From contig JADHVL010000004.1 in NCBI GenBank assembly GCA_016784025.1, positions 1-64,000 on the forward strand: 64,000 nt of DNA, written 5' to 3'. This document shows positions 9,924 through 18,292 of the stretch, one piece after another. Both the position numbers and the translations under genes were made by a program. How positions within the stretch are numbered: position 1 is the first letter of the stretch; each line of letters begins with the position of its first letter. The notes below the pieces were generated by a model that searched no databases, was not told where the DNA came from, and was given only the letters and a program-made list of their open reading frames with translations. Source of the stretch: Fidelibacterota bacterium. GTDB taxonomy: Bacteria; Fidelibacterota; UBA8477; JABMPR01.

Positions 9924-10592
9924 TCAGCTGGGTTGAATGGTCCTGACAAATTCCTCAAAGTTATGGAAAAGAAAATCTGGTTGCTCTTGCTCAAGCATTT
10001 CCACAGATGAAAAACCATAGCTCATGGCAATTGAGATAGCACCGGCGCCCTTGGCTGCAATGGTGTCCACTGGATTGTCACCCAGCATGCATACATCGCC
10101 AGGTAAGTCTATTCCCAATTCATGGATACCATATCGAATCACTTCAGGGTCAGGTTTAGAAACAGGTAAGGTATCTCGGCCCCAGCAAAATTTGAAATAC
10201 GGTTCGAGATGGAGTTCTCTCAAAACCGCTTTTACCATTTCCTCAGGTTTATTTGATATCACCCCCATGGGTCGTTTCTCGCGTTCTAAAAATTTGACGA
10301 CACCTGGATATGGTTGAGCCTCATCAATGATATGAGCACGGTAGAATTCACGAAATTTTTCCCATATTTTCGTGACGAGTTTATCATCCACTTTGATTTT
10401 GGGAGCATGTATTTGTAGACACTTTTCCACTAGATAGTGTGCTCCATAACCGACATGGGACAATATGGTTTCATGGGATAATTGCGGGTATCCCGTAGCT
10501 TTAAATGCTCTATTTATATTAGATGTAATGTCACGACTGGTATCCACCAAAGTTCCATCCAGATCAAACAATATTCCACGGGGGTTTAGCAT
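9924..10592 (-). CDS. HAD-family phosphatase, phosphoglycolate phosphatase-like
   Basis: Cytoplasmic HAD hydrolase of subfamily IA. Motif I is FDLDGTLVD (about residues 8-16, nucleophile first Asp), motif II is the Ser of VISN, motif III the Lys of KPDPEV, and motif IV MLGDNPVDT. A four-helix cap lies between motifs I and II. The 222-residue length and cap match Gph, which hydrolyses 2-phosphoglycolate from oxidative DNA repair, but related enzymes act on other sugar phosphates or PPi, so the substrate is not fixed. The gene stands alone on the minus strand between the M6 protease and the etf operon terminator. Confidence 0.82.
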   Translation of the reverse strand: MLNPRGILFDLDGTLVDTSRDITSNINRAFKATGYPQLSHETILSHVGYGAHYLVEKCLQIHAPKIKVDDKLVTKIWEKFREFYRAHIIDEAQPYPGVVKFLEREKRPMGVISNKPEEMVKAVLRELHLEPYFKFCWGRDTLPVSKPDPEVIRYGIHELGIDLPGDVCMLGDNPVDTIAAKGAGAISIAMSYGFSSVEMLEQEQPDFLFHNFEEFVRTIQPS

Positions 10593-10780
10593 ATTTTCTC
10601 ATTTCATTTATACATAAGCGCTTTACAACAAATTTTACGAACAATACGAATTTAATTTTATGTATTTCTCACAATTGTTGAAACTGATTTTAAAACCTAT
10701 TATAAAGATTCGTCGACTTCGTTTCGTTCGTTGTAAAAAAAATCTATTAATCATGTAGTCACAACTTGCTACCTGCTTCA

Positions 10781-10815
10781 AAATAAAAGAGACTGACAGA
10801 AAGCCAGCCTCTTTC
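10781..10815 (-). terminator. Rho-independent terminator of etfBA
   Basis: On the minus strand the RNA reads GAGGCUGGC, loop UUUCU, GUCAGUCUC, then UUUUAUUUU. The nine-base-pair stem is complete when two G-U pairs are counted, and the U-run follows directly. It lies 23 bases past the etfA stop, so it closes the etfBA transcript. Confidence 0.85.
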
Positions 10816-10837
10816 GGATAGAATATGGAAAAACTGT

Positions 10838-11812
10838 TTAAGCGAGAAGTTCCTTAAATGCGGTATTTAGAGCAGGAACCACATCAAACAGATCAGCAAC
10901 AATCCCATAGTTTGCAACCTTGAAGATGGGAGCTTCAGGATCCGTATTGATTGCCACGATACATTTGGAGGAATTCATTCCTGCCAGATGCTGAATCGCA
11001 CCTGAGATGCCACAGGCGATATATAAGTTTGGTGATACGGTTTTACCCGTTTGACCAACTTGATCGGCGTGTGGACGCCATCCTGCGTCTACAGTGGCAC
11101 GTGAAGCTCCAACTGCGGCACCCAGGCTATCTGCAAGTTCTTCAATAATGTTAAAATTCTCAGGTCCGCCTATTCCACGACCACCAGAAACGATGATACT
11201 GGCTTCAGTGAGTTCGGGACGGGAACTGGCTTTCATAACTGTTTCAGTTACCGTTACTTGAGATTCAGCATCACCCAGTGTTACAGACATATTTTCAACT
11301 ACTCCTGCACCAGATTTCTCCTCTGCTGCAAATACATTGGGTCTCAATGTTACGAGGACAGGGGCTTTTTTGGCGGCAACTCTCAGGAAAGCCTTCCCAG
11401 CATAGACAGGTCTTTTCACAACGAGATGGTCACCATCCCAGGTCGTTTCGACCACATCACTCAAGAGGCTGGCATCTGCTTTGGCAGCCAAGATGGCTCC
11501 CAATTCTCGACCCATAGCTGAAGAGCTGAGCAGCACAACTTCTGCAGCGCTGCTGGCCAATGCATCCCTGAGTAATTTTGCGTAGGCAGCCGGGCTATAA
11601 ACTGCCAACCCTCCATCATCAGCCATGAGAATTTTATCAGCACCGTAGCTGCTGATGGTAGCACCAAGATCTGCAATCCCGGCACCTATTACACATACTG
11701 ATAGAGTACCCCCTGCTCCATCAGCTAATCGTCTACCCTCTGATATTGCCTCAAGGGCATATGATTTCAATTGTCCGTCACGTTGTTCTGCAAATACTAG
11801 AATATTACTCAT
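10838..11812 (-). CDS. etfA: Electron transfer flavoprotein alpha subunit
   Basis: FAD-carrying subunit of the heterodimeric electron transfer flavoprotein that accepts electrons from acyl-CoA dehydrogenases. The 324-residue protein has the N-terminal adenine-nucleotide-hydrolase-like fold and the C-terminal FAD domain with SGGRGIGG (about residues 210-217), the IACGISGAIQHLAGM segment and AINTDPEAPIF, all diagnostic of EtfA. It lies nine bases after etfB and before a strong terminator. Two acyl-CoA dehydrogenase genes elsewhere in the window (22369-23517 and 32884-34059) are likely electron donors. Size fits the canonical rather than the bifurcating Fix-type protein. Confidence 0.96.
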   Translation of the reverse strand: MSNILVFAEQRDGQLKSYALEAISEGRRLADGAGGTLSVCVIGAGIADLGATISSYGADKILMADDGGLAVYSPAAYAKLLRDALASSAAEVVLLSSSAMGRELGAILAAKADASLLSDVVETTWDGDHLVVKRPVYAGKAFLRVAAKKAPVLVTLRPNVFAAEEKSGAGVVENMSVTLGDAESQVTVTETVMKASSRPELTEASIIVSGGRGIGGPENFNIIEELADSLGAAVGASRATVDAGWRPHADQVGQTGKTVSPNLYIACGISGAIQHLAGMNSSKCIVAINTDPEAPIFKVANYGIVADLFDVVPALNTAFKELLA

Positions 11813-11821
11813 GATGATCTC

Positions 11822-12577
11822 CTATATGACCTGAGCTTCATCACGAAGCAATTTGACCAGTTCAGCTGCTGCTTCTGGACCTTCACCCACGATGCGGCCT
11901 TCAGGCTTCTTGGCTGGATAGGTCATCTCCAGAATTTCAATACCACCTGATTCAAGTTCAATATCCTTGATCTCAAGCGGTTTACGCTTGGCTTGCATGA
12001 TACCCTTTAAGGCAGGATAACGTGGGTCATTTAAGCCCTTTTCAGCAGTGATAACACAGGGAGTCCTGGCAGTAACCGTTTCCTTGCCGCCTTCAATGTC
12101 TCTGTGAATCGTGGCTACGCCATCAGCAATTTCCAAAGTCTTGGCAGTGGGCAATACTGGCATGCCGAGCAATTCACCCAGCATACAGGCCACCTGATGA
12201 CCATATCCATCAATTGCAATTTTTCCTGTGAGGATAAGATCTGCCTCAAGCGTTTTTATTTCATCAGCCAGGGCTTTGGCTACCGATAAGCCGTCGGCAA
12301 GTGCAGCGTTTTCTGCTTTGAGAAGGATTCCACTATCTGCACCCATAGCCATGGCAGTTCTCATGACGGGCTGGGCATCTTCGCTGCCAACAGTGAGAAC
12401 AATGACTTCTCCTTCACCGGCAGCTTCTTTGAGCTTGAGGGCTTCTTCAACAGCGTATTCGTCATACGGGTTCATTACATATTTGACATCAGCCGGTTCA
12501 ATGGATAATCCATCACCACCAATGACCACTTTTGTTTCAGTATCAGGCACCCGCTTGACACAAACAACAATCTTCAT
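11822..12577 (-). CDS. etfB: Electron transfer flavoprotein beta subunit
   Basis: Non-FAD subunit of ETF, binding AMP and carrying the recognition loop that docks acyl-CoA dehydrogenases. The start at 12577 (MKIVVCVKRVPDTE) is chosen over the longer frame from 12607 because AAGGAG sits six bases upstream and the family begins with this motif. Conserved family segments include MNPYDEYAVEEAL (about 37-49), TGKIAIDGYGHQV and DLILTG. Length of 251 residues is normal. Transcription probably starts near 12700 from a promoter overlapped by a perfect palindrome. Confidence 0.96.
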   Translation of the reverse strand: MKIVVCVKRVPDTETKVVIGGDGLSIEPADVKYVMNPYDEYAVEEALKLKEAAGEGEVIVLTVGSEDAQPVMRTAMAMGADSGILLKAENAALADGLSVAKALADEIKTLEADLILTGKIAIDGYGHQVACMLGELLGMPVLPTAKTLEIADGVATIHRDIEGGKETVTARTPCVITAEKGLNDPRYPALKGIMQAKRKPLEIKDIELESGGIEILEMTYPAKKPEGRIVGEGPEAAAELVKLLRDEAQVI

Positions 12578-12688
12578 TCTAAGCTCCTTCTCAATTGATC
12601 TATACATCTATTGAATTCAAATAATCAACATTTACATATGATTCTTCAAAATATAATTCTAAGGTCAATAAGCAAAACGATTCAACAT

Positions 12689-12734
12689 ACCGACTGGTCG
12701 GTTTGTAATATATAGTTTGTTTTTCGAAATTCAA
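12689..12734 (-). promoter_or_regulatory. etfBA promoter with perfect palindromic operator
   Basis: On the minus strand there is a -35 TTGAAT (12734-12729), 16-bp spacer and -10 TATATT (12712-12707), placing the transcript start near 12700. A perfect 14-bp palindrome ACCGACTGGTCGGT (12689-12702) covers that start point. A dyad of this length and position is the usual arrangement for a dimeric TetR-type repressor. Promoter and operator are predicted from sequence only. Confidence 0.6.
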
Positions 12735-12844
12735 TAACTGCTTTCAGCTTCGACGGCTTTTCTAACTCCGATTCAATTTGTAACAAAGAAAATAGCCATC
12801 CCTCTTGTAGTAATTAGTTTAGGGCATGGAAAAGGATGAATGAT

Positions 12845-15466
12845 ATGAAATATAGAATTGTCTCGCTTATTAGCCTACTCTTGGCCTTACTCATCAGCTG
12901 TGAACGCGGTGATTCACCATTTAAAATTGATTCAAGATCAGTTGAAGAGGGTGAATACATGGCTCGCGCCCTAAGCCCCACTCAATTGATATCCAATTAT
13001 CCCATGGAGCTGGATACATCAATCCCACAGCCCATCCTTTTTAAACTCAGTTTAAATGGTGAAGACAACGAAGCCGGATTTGGTCAGGATCATTATCTCA
13101 TCGTTCCTGATGGTATTTCTGAGTTTTACGCACCCACGCTTAAATTTGGAGTCCCATCTCCCATTCCTCCCAGGAATTCGCCAGCAATACAGCAAGCAAC
13201 CAATGTTTATTTCCGTGTGGATATGCGTCCTGTTCTAAAAGCGTTTAAAGCACAGAACTACTATATCACCGCTACCAACGATACCATCACAACAAAAGAA
13301 TTTACTGGGCTTTACCTGGCTGGTGGGACAGCTCCCCTTCAATGGATTTGGGATCTTCCTCACCCCCCTGAACATCTTCGGTTTCAGGATCTTGACCAGG
13401 ATTCCATCTATGAGCTAAGTTTAAAATTCGAGCCCGCTGACCCTGGAACTGTGGATCGTAGCTGGACTCTCAATCAGGACATCTCTCACCTACCAAAATT
13501 TTCAAGTCCAGAAGCACCCCTATTGGAAGCACTTACCAATCTTGCTCTAGAAGAAGCACTATTGAATATCCGTGATGATGGTGCCTTCTCTGCCGGTAAA
13601 GAATGGAGGGGTGTATGGACCCGTGATATCTCTTACGCTGCTCAGCTTTCCCTGGCCTATCTCTTTCCCGAAAACATGAAAACCAGCCTCCGTGCTAAAC
13701 TCAGTAAATCAGGTAGAATAATTCAGGATACAGGTACGGGTGGATCATGGCCCGTTTCAAGTGATCGCCATATCTGGACGCTGGCAGCCTGGGAAGTCTT
13801 CCTGGCAACGGGAGATGAGACATGGCTCAATGAAATTAGAGAACCCGTTCTACTAGCCCTCCAGGAGGATCTGCTCTGGAATAGAGATCCCATCTCAGGG
13901 ATGCTGAGAGGTGAGACTAGTTTTGAAGATTGGAGAGAGCAGACTTATCCCACGTGGATGATACCATCAGATATTCACTCCTCACACGCCCTTTCCACAA
14001 ATATCATTTTCAAAAGAGCCCTGGAGATTGGCCTGGCTTTACCGGGGAATCACCAGGACATAGTTCGGTCCTGGCCCGAGCTTATTCAGCGTCTCGATCA
14101 CAATATCCTGAGACATTTTTGGAGTACATCGCTCAAAGCTCCTGCCAGTTATATTATGACTGCGCCGACATGGATTCCGGCCTCTCATAGGGATATTTTG
14201 GGAGAATCTTTAGGGATTCTATATCTGAATTCGTTTGCGATCCTGGACTCGCAACTCGTTGCCAGCTACCCACGTACTCAATTTGGTACACCTATTATCT
14301 CCCATCAGCTCCCCCATGCTCCGCCCTACCACAACAAGGCGATTTGGCCGTTTGTAGAAACCTATGGACTCCTCGCTGCAAAACAGGCTGAAAATAGCCA
14401 GGCCTATGTCCATGGATTTAATAGTCTGATCCGATCCGCCACATTGTTCATGTCACACCGTGAGAATTTTGAATACAATTCAGGTCGACCAGATGAAACA
14501 CAAATCAATTCAGATCGGCAACTCTGGAGCGTTGCGGGTTGGCTGGGAGCGATTTATAAAGGCTTATTTGGGATCACAGTTAACTATGATTTTGACCGTA
14601 ATGGTTTTGATCTACAGCTTGAACCAAACAACCCATTTGAGTGGGATAGATTTTCACTTTCAAATCTCACCCTTCATGATACACCCCTTAGCATATTGAT
14701 AAATGGTTCAGGTGCACACATTCTCTCTATAACCATTAATGGCGACCCTCATGTAGCTGGCAATCCAATTCGCCTGGATGCTGAAGCGTTGAATATTATC
14801 GTTGAATTGGAAGAGGATGCGAGTTCATCCAAGGATCAGATCGAGCTGGCGGATCATCTATTGCCACATGCACCTGATATATTCTGGTCAAATGACACTT
14901 TGGCCTGGAACTCAATCTCAGGTCAAGGTATCATTGAGCTCAACGGTAGTTATCTGGACACACTCAAGCACCCCACCATCACGATCCCTGACACTCTGAA
15001 TGGTTTCTTTACCATACGGTCTATCGATTCTGTAGGCCAGATGAGCTTACCAAGCAAACCTCATTACCTGGGACCCTCTGCAACGTTGCTGCTGAACTCT
15101 AAAGAGCCCTATTTTATTGAAATTGGAGAGGAAAATGCCTTCATCGATATGGATTTTGAAGTGCCATCCGAGGGGAACTACCTGCTTCGGTTTGTATACA
15201 GCAATGGATCTGGACCTATCAATACGGGAAATACCTGCGGTTTAGCTAAATTGGTGATTAATGATTGGTGGCTGGAACAAATGATCAGTTTTCCCCATAC
15301 GGCGGGCTGGGAAAAACTTTCTAGCACCTCATGGGCAACAGCCTATTTCAAGCAAGGGAAAAACTCACTCATGCTCAACCAGGAAACACTTCCAGTTACA
15401 AACATGAATGGTGATCTGAATCTTTTTAGAGTGTTTAGAGTAGAGATTATTCCACTCCAGAATTAA
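12845..15466 (+). CDS. Lipoprotein with six-hairpin (alpha/alpha)6 glycosidase-like domain
   Basis: Probable exported glycoside hydrolase; substrate unknown. The start at 12845 is favoured over ATG 12836: AGGA lies eight bases before it, and MKYRIVSLISLLLALLISC is a lipoprotein signal with Cys at its end. An N-terminal beta-rich region (to about residue 220) is followed by a helical block of about 380 residues containing EWRGVWTRDISYAAQL and SVAGWLGAIYKG, reminiscent of the GH15/GH63/debranching-enzyme six-hairpin fold. The Asp in WTRD and a Glu in the later ESLGILYL stretch are candidate acid/base residues. Two C-terminal beta modules may bind carbohydrate. The stop codon shares TTAA with the convergent phosphatase gene. 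No SusCD-like pair is adjacent. Confidence 0.65.
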   Translation: MKYRIVSLISLLLALLISCERGDSPFKIDSRSVEEGEYMARALSPTQLISNYPMELDTSIPQPILFKLSLNGEDNEAGFGQDHYLIVPDGISEFYAPTLKFGVPSPIPPRNSPAIQQATNVYFRVDMRPVLKAFKAQNYYITATNDTITTKEFTGLYLAGGTAPLQWIWDLPHPPEHLRFQDLDQDSIYELSLKFEPADPGTVDRSWTLNQDISHLPKFSSPEAPLLEALTNLALEEALLNIRDDGAFSAGKEWRGVWTRDISYAAQLSLAYLFPENMKTSLRAKLSKSGRIIQDTGTGGSWPVSSDRHIWTLAAWEVFLATGDETWLNEIREPVLLALQEDLLWNRDPISGMLRGETSFEDWREQTYPTWMIPSDIHSSHALSTNIIFKRALEIGLALPGNHQDIVRSWPELIQRLDHNILRHFWSTSLKAPASYIMTAPTWIPASHRDILGESLGILYLNSFAILDSQLVASYPRTQFGTPIISHQLPHAPPYHNKAIWPFVETYGLLAAKQAENSQAYVHGFNSLIRSATLFMSHRENFEYNSGRPDETQINSDRQLWSVAGWLGAIYKGLFGITVNYDFDRNGFDLQLEPNNPFEWDRFSLSNLTLHDTPLSILINGSGAHILSITINGDPHVAGNPIRLDAEALNIIVELEEDASSSKDQIELADHLLPHAPDIFWSNDTLAWNSISGQGIIELNGSYLDTLKHPTITIPDTLNGFFTIRSIDSVGQMSLPSKPHYLGPSATLLLNSKEPYFIEIGEENAFIDMDFEVPSEGNYLLRFVYSNGSGPINTGNTCGLAKLVINDWWLEQMISFPHTAGWEKLSSTSWATAYFKQGKNSLMLNQETLPVTNMNGDLNLFRVFRVEIIPLQN

Positions 15467-16188
15467 TCAGCTACAGCAGGCTCAACAAAATAGATAGGGT
15501 AAATGGTTTCCCCATAGGGTCCCACACCATAGGACAAGAATTTCTGATAATCATCCTCGGAATAAGGTGCTTTGGGTTCATTTGCAGATCGAGTATTCCC
15601 AAAATAATTTTTACTATAAGCCTCCACTGAACGGGCATCCCTGACTACCCGTACCCCGCGAACACCAGCAACACTTGCTGCCACCATATCGTTGTCTGCA
15701 TCACCATAAAAGATATGTAGGCCTAATTCTGAGATACGAATGTGTTTTGTGGTGAATTTGTGCCCACTGACAGCATCCTTCCGCTTGGGAGCAAAAAATA
15801 GATTCTCATTCAGAGTAATGTCAAAACCCAGCTCTCTGGTCAAGTGCCGTGCAACTGCATCACCGTTGATTCCCGGGCGAGCAGTTATAAAGTACACCTC
15901 ATGCCCATGGGCTCTCAGAAAACCGATTAATTCAGCTATGGGTTGAATGGTTACAGAGTACAGACTATCGTGCTGATTCACCCATCCATAATCAAGATGA
16001 TCTGGATCATCACTCATATGAGGAGCCTTAAGGAAATTATCACGAGAAAATAAAATTGTGTCATCAATGTCAAAACCAACTTTTAATTGACCCAGGACGG
16101 GTTCCGGATCGCTTGATACAACTTTTGGAACACAAGCCGTTAGTAATACTGTTATCGTTAAAACTAATAGATTTATAGATTTCATCAT
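15463..16188 (-). CDS. Class B acid phosphatase (AphA-like) lipoprotein
   Basis: Exported HAD-superfamily acid phosphatase. The start at 16188 (or 16185) is preferred to 16263: GGAG lies six bases upstream, and the protein then begins MMKSINLLVLTITVLLTAC, a lipoprotein signal peptide. Motif I is DIDDTILFS, motif II the Thr/Ser region FITARPG, and motif IV GDADNDM, an arrangement characteristic of AphA, which releases phosphate from many organic monoesters in the periplasm. Unlike E. coli AphA it is lipid-anchored. Near the PAP2 gene and at a distance the pst operon, it would fit phosphate scavenging, though no shared regulation is visible. Confidence 0.85.
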   Translation of the reverse strand: MMKSINLLVLTITVLLTACVPKVVSSDPEPVLGQLKVGFDIDDTILFSRDNFLKAPHMSDDPDHLDYGWVNQHDSLYSVTIQPIAELIGFLRAHGHEVYFITARPGINGDAVARHLTRELGFDITLNENLFFAPKRKDAVSGHKFTTKHIRISELGLHIFYGDADNDMVAASVAGVRGVRVVRDARSVEAYSKNYFGNTRSANEPKAPYSEDDYQKFLSYGVGPYGETIYPIYFVEPAVAD

Positions 16189-16305
16189 TCCACACTCCAC
16201 TACATTTATTCCTAGCTTACCAATTACTTTTCGTCTGTGATTCGTCCACTTCAGGCGAGGCATAAATTAGTAGCAATTTCCAGTGGGAGTATTCATTTTT
16301 AAAGC

Positions 16306-16848
16306 ATGCTTATACTTCCTGTATCCAGATTAGAACTTAACCTCACCTATCTCATTGCAAGCGAGTGGTCCAATACCCATTTAGATAAAATTATGATCAC
16401 TGCGTCAAATCCCTACAGGTGGCTTATACCCATGCTTAGCTTTGCCATGGTGCTCATCTATCTTGATTGGAAGTCCGGTATAACGGCACTGCTATTGGGT
16501 AGTTTGAGTGCCGGTGTCGCTGATGCCATCAATTCGCGATTGCTGAAAAAGAAAACTGATCGAGTGAGACCTGGGAAACAATTTGACGACATCAGATCGT
16601 TGGGAGTGATGAATTATGGCAAAAAATCTTTTCCCTCGAACCATGCCTCAAATACCATGGCCTTTGCCATCTCATTCAGTTTTATGTTTTCCTGGACAGC
16701 ATGGGTATTAATCCCTCTCTCCCTGCTCGTAGCATATTCAAGAATATATTGCGGAGCCCACTTTCCCCTGGATGTTTTAGCTGGATGGGTATTTGGCGCT
16801 ACATGGAGTGTGATATTTTACAATATCATTTCTCTGTTACTACTCTGA
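16306..16848 (+). CDS. PAP2-family membrane phosphatase
   Basis: Integral membrane phosphatase of the type 2 phosphatidic acid phosphatase superfamily, likely acting on a lipid phosphate or undecaprenyl-type pyrophosphate at the outer face of the membrane. The three catalytic motifs are present: KKKTDRVRP (about residues 76-84), PSNH (105-108) and SRIYCGAHFPLD (about 145-156). Five to six hydrophobic segments are seen in 180 residues. There is no clear Shine-Dalgarno before the ATG; GGGAG lies 17 bases upstream, but the reading frame just after it meets a stop. It ends before a bidirectional terminator. Confidence 0.88.
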   Translation: MLILPVSRLELNLTYLIASEWSNTHLDKIMITASNPYRWLIPMLSFAMVLIYLDWKSGITALLLGSLSAGVADAINSRLLKKKTDRVRPGKQFDDIRSLGVMNYGKKSFPSNHASNTMAFAISFSFMFSWTAWVLIPLSLLVAYSRIYCGAHFPLDVLAGWVFGATWSVIFYNIISLLLL

Positions 16849-16893
16849 TATGTTTCAGTCTTTTTACTTCCGTTATTTTGAGTTCCTATAAAT

Positions 16894-16926
16894 AAAAAAG
16901 AGGTAAGTTGCCTTACCTCTTTTAAA
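16894..16926. terminator. Bidirectional terminator between PAP2 and HTH genes
   Basis: The stem AGAGGTAAG / CTTACCTCT with a short loop is flanked by an A-run on the left and a T-run on the right, so it can end transcripts from both sides. It sits between the convergent PAP2 gene (+) and the lysine-rich HTH gene (-). Confidence 0.88.
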
Positions 16927-16958
16927 AACTATTTCACCTCAATCGAGGCTTATTGCTA

Positions 16959-17321
16959 CTATAGCTTTTTCTTTAATCCATCGTATTCTTTTTCAAGCTT
17001 ATGAATCTCTGAACGTATTGCCTGCAGACGGTTTAATATTGCCTCAGGACTATCAGCAATAACCTTAGTTGGTGCTGCAGTAGTTTTAACTGCTTTCTTT
17101 GCAGCAACTTTTTTGACTTTTGCTTTCCGCTTCTTGGGGCCCTTATCTTTTTTCTTCCAATTACTCAGGGTGACCACGGAGACTCCGTATTTATCACTGG
17201 CGGCTTTCATACCACCCCGTTTATTCTCAGCGTCGAAAGCGATGATAAATGCTACTATTTCAGCTTTCTCTTCGGCGGAATAACGTTTCCCCTGTTTACC
17301 TGTTGCTGGTTTGTCAGCCAT
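16959..17321 (-). CDS. Small HTH protein with histone H1-like lysine-rich linker and coiled-coil tail
   Basis: Predicted DNA-binding protein of unknown role. Residues about 13-56 form a helix-turn-helix of the kind found in IS3-type transposase OrfA (RYSAEEKAEIVAF, then AASDKYGVSVVTLSNWKKK). Residues about 57-86 are a Lys/Ala-rich linker (KKRKAKVKKVAAKKAVK) like bacterial H1-type proteins, and residues 93-120 form a short coiled coil. A good Shine-Dalgarno (AGGAGG) precedes the ATG. There is no OrfB, inverted repeat or target duplication nearby, so I read it as a stable chromosomal gene, perhaps nucleoid-associated, and not an insertion sequence remnant. Confidence 0.75.
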   Translation of the reverse strand: MADKPATGKQGKRYSAEEKAEIVAFIIAFDAENKRGGMKAASDKYGVSVVTLSNWKKKDKGPKKRKAKVKKVAAKKAVKTTAAPTKVIADSPEAILNRLQAIRSEIHKLEKEYDGLKKKL

Positions 17322-17485
17322 TAAAAAAACCTCCTGGATTGTGTGATTGAATAAATCGTGGCTAAGCTATAGTTTTAAGTTGCTATTATCAAGGGATAAT
17401 TTAAAAGCTAAATGTACTGCGATATGTTAAACTCGGATTTTGATTTTATAAATTAAATGAAGTTATAAGTTTGGGGTGAAATGGT

Positions 17486-18292
17486 TTATTTTCGGAAGTC
17501 GACACTATGTTTTATTCTGTCCCAGACTTCATCCATCTCTTCCAGAGTAGCTGCTTCCATATCGCGTTTTTCATCTTCAAACACTTTTTCCAGAGCGCGA
17601 AATCGGGCATCAAATTTATCAATTGCCTGACGCATTGAAGTTTCACTATCCAACTGCATCAATCTACCTACATTGACGATACTGAAGAGGACATCACCAA
17701 ATTCTTCCTTTGATCGTTCCTTATTCCCTTCAAGCCATACTTCCAATAATTCATCAATCTCTTCATGTGACTTTGCCAATGCAGGAGCAACATCATCCCA
17801 ATCGAAACCTACAGTAGAGGCTTTTTCCTGGACGCGCTGCGCACGTATTAATCCCGGTAAGTTTTTCGGTACGCCATCAATCCAACTTTTCCGCCCCTCG
17901 CTCTTCTTTGTTTTTTCCCATTTCTCTTTGGCGTCTTCAACCCGTTTTGTTTTGCTGTTATCATCACCAAAAACATGAGGGTGACGTCGGATGAGTTTTT
18001 CGTTGATGGAGCGGATTGAATCTCTGAGTTCAAAATGATTCTTTTCTTCAGCCATTTGAGCCTGCATGACAATGTGCAATAACAGGTCTCCCAGCTCAGC
18101 CAGGATATCCTCTTGCTTACCATCCTCAATACTCTCAACGACCTCATAAGCCTCCTCTAGGAGGAAGGGAATCATGCTCTCAGGACTCTGCTCCTTATCC
18201 CAGGGACAACCCTCAGGGCTACGGAGTATGGAAACAATGTCTATGAGACGACGCAGCTCCTGTTCCGGAGAAGTCTTTCTATTATTGGTCAT
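17486..18292 (-). CDS. mazG: Nucleoside triphosphate pyrophosphohydrolase MazG
   Basis: House-cleaning enzyme that hydrolyses NTPs and dNTPs to monophosphates. The 268-residue protein has two MazG domains. The N-terminal one carries the metal ligands EEAYEVVE and LAELGDLLLH (about residues 46-75); the C-terminal one carries HEEIDELLE and EEFGDVLFSIVN (about 175-215). CPWDKEQS near residue 28 is the conserved entry motif. Its ATG directly abuts the corC stop with no gap, so it is the last gene of the recJ-to-mazG run. Confidence 0.94.
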   Translation of the reverse strand: MTNNRKTSPEQELRRLIDIVSILRSPEGCPWDKEQSPESMIPFLLEEAYEVVESIEDGKQEDILAELGDLLLHIVMQAQMAEEKNHFELRDSIRSINEKLIRRHPHVFGDDNSKTKRVEDAKEKWEKTKKSEGRKSWIDGVPKNLPGLIRAQRVQEKASTVGFDWDDVAPALAKSHEEIDELLEVWLEGNKERSKEEFGDVLFSIVNVGRLMQLDSETSMRQAIDKFDARFRALEKVFEDEKRDMEAATLEEMDEVWDRIKHSVDFRK

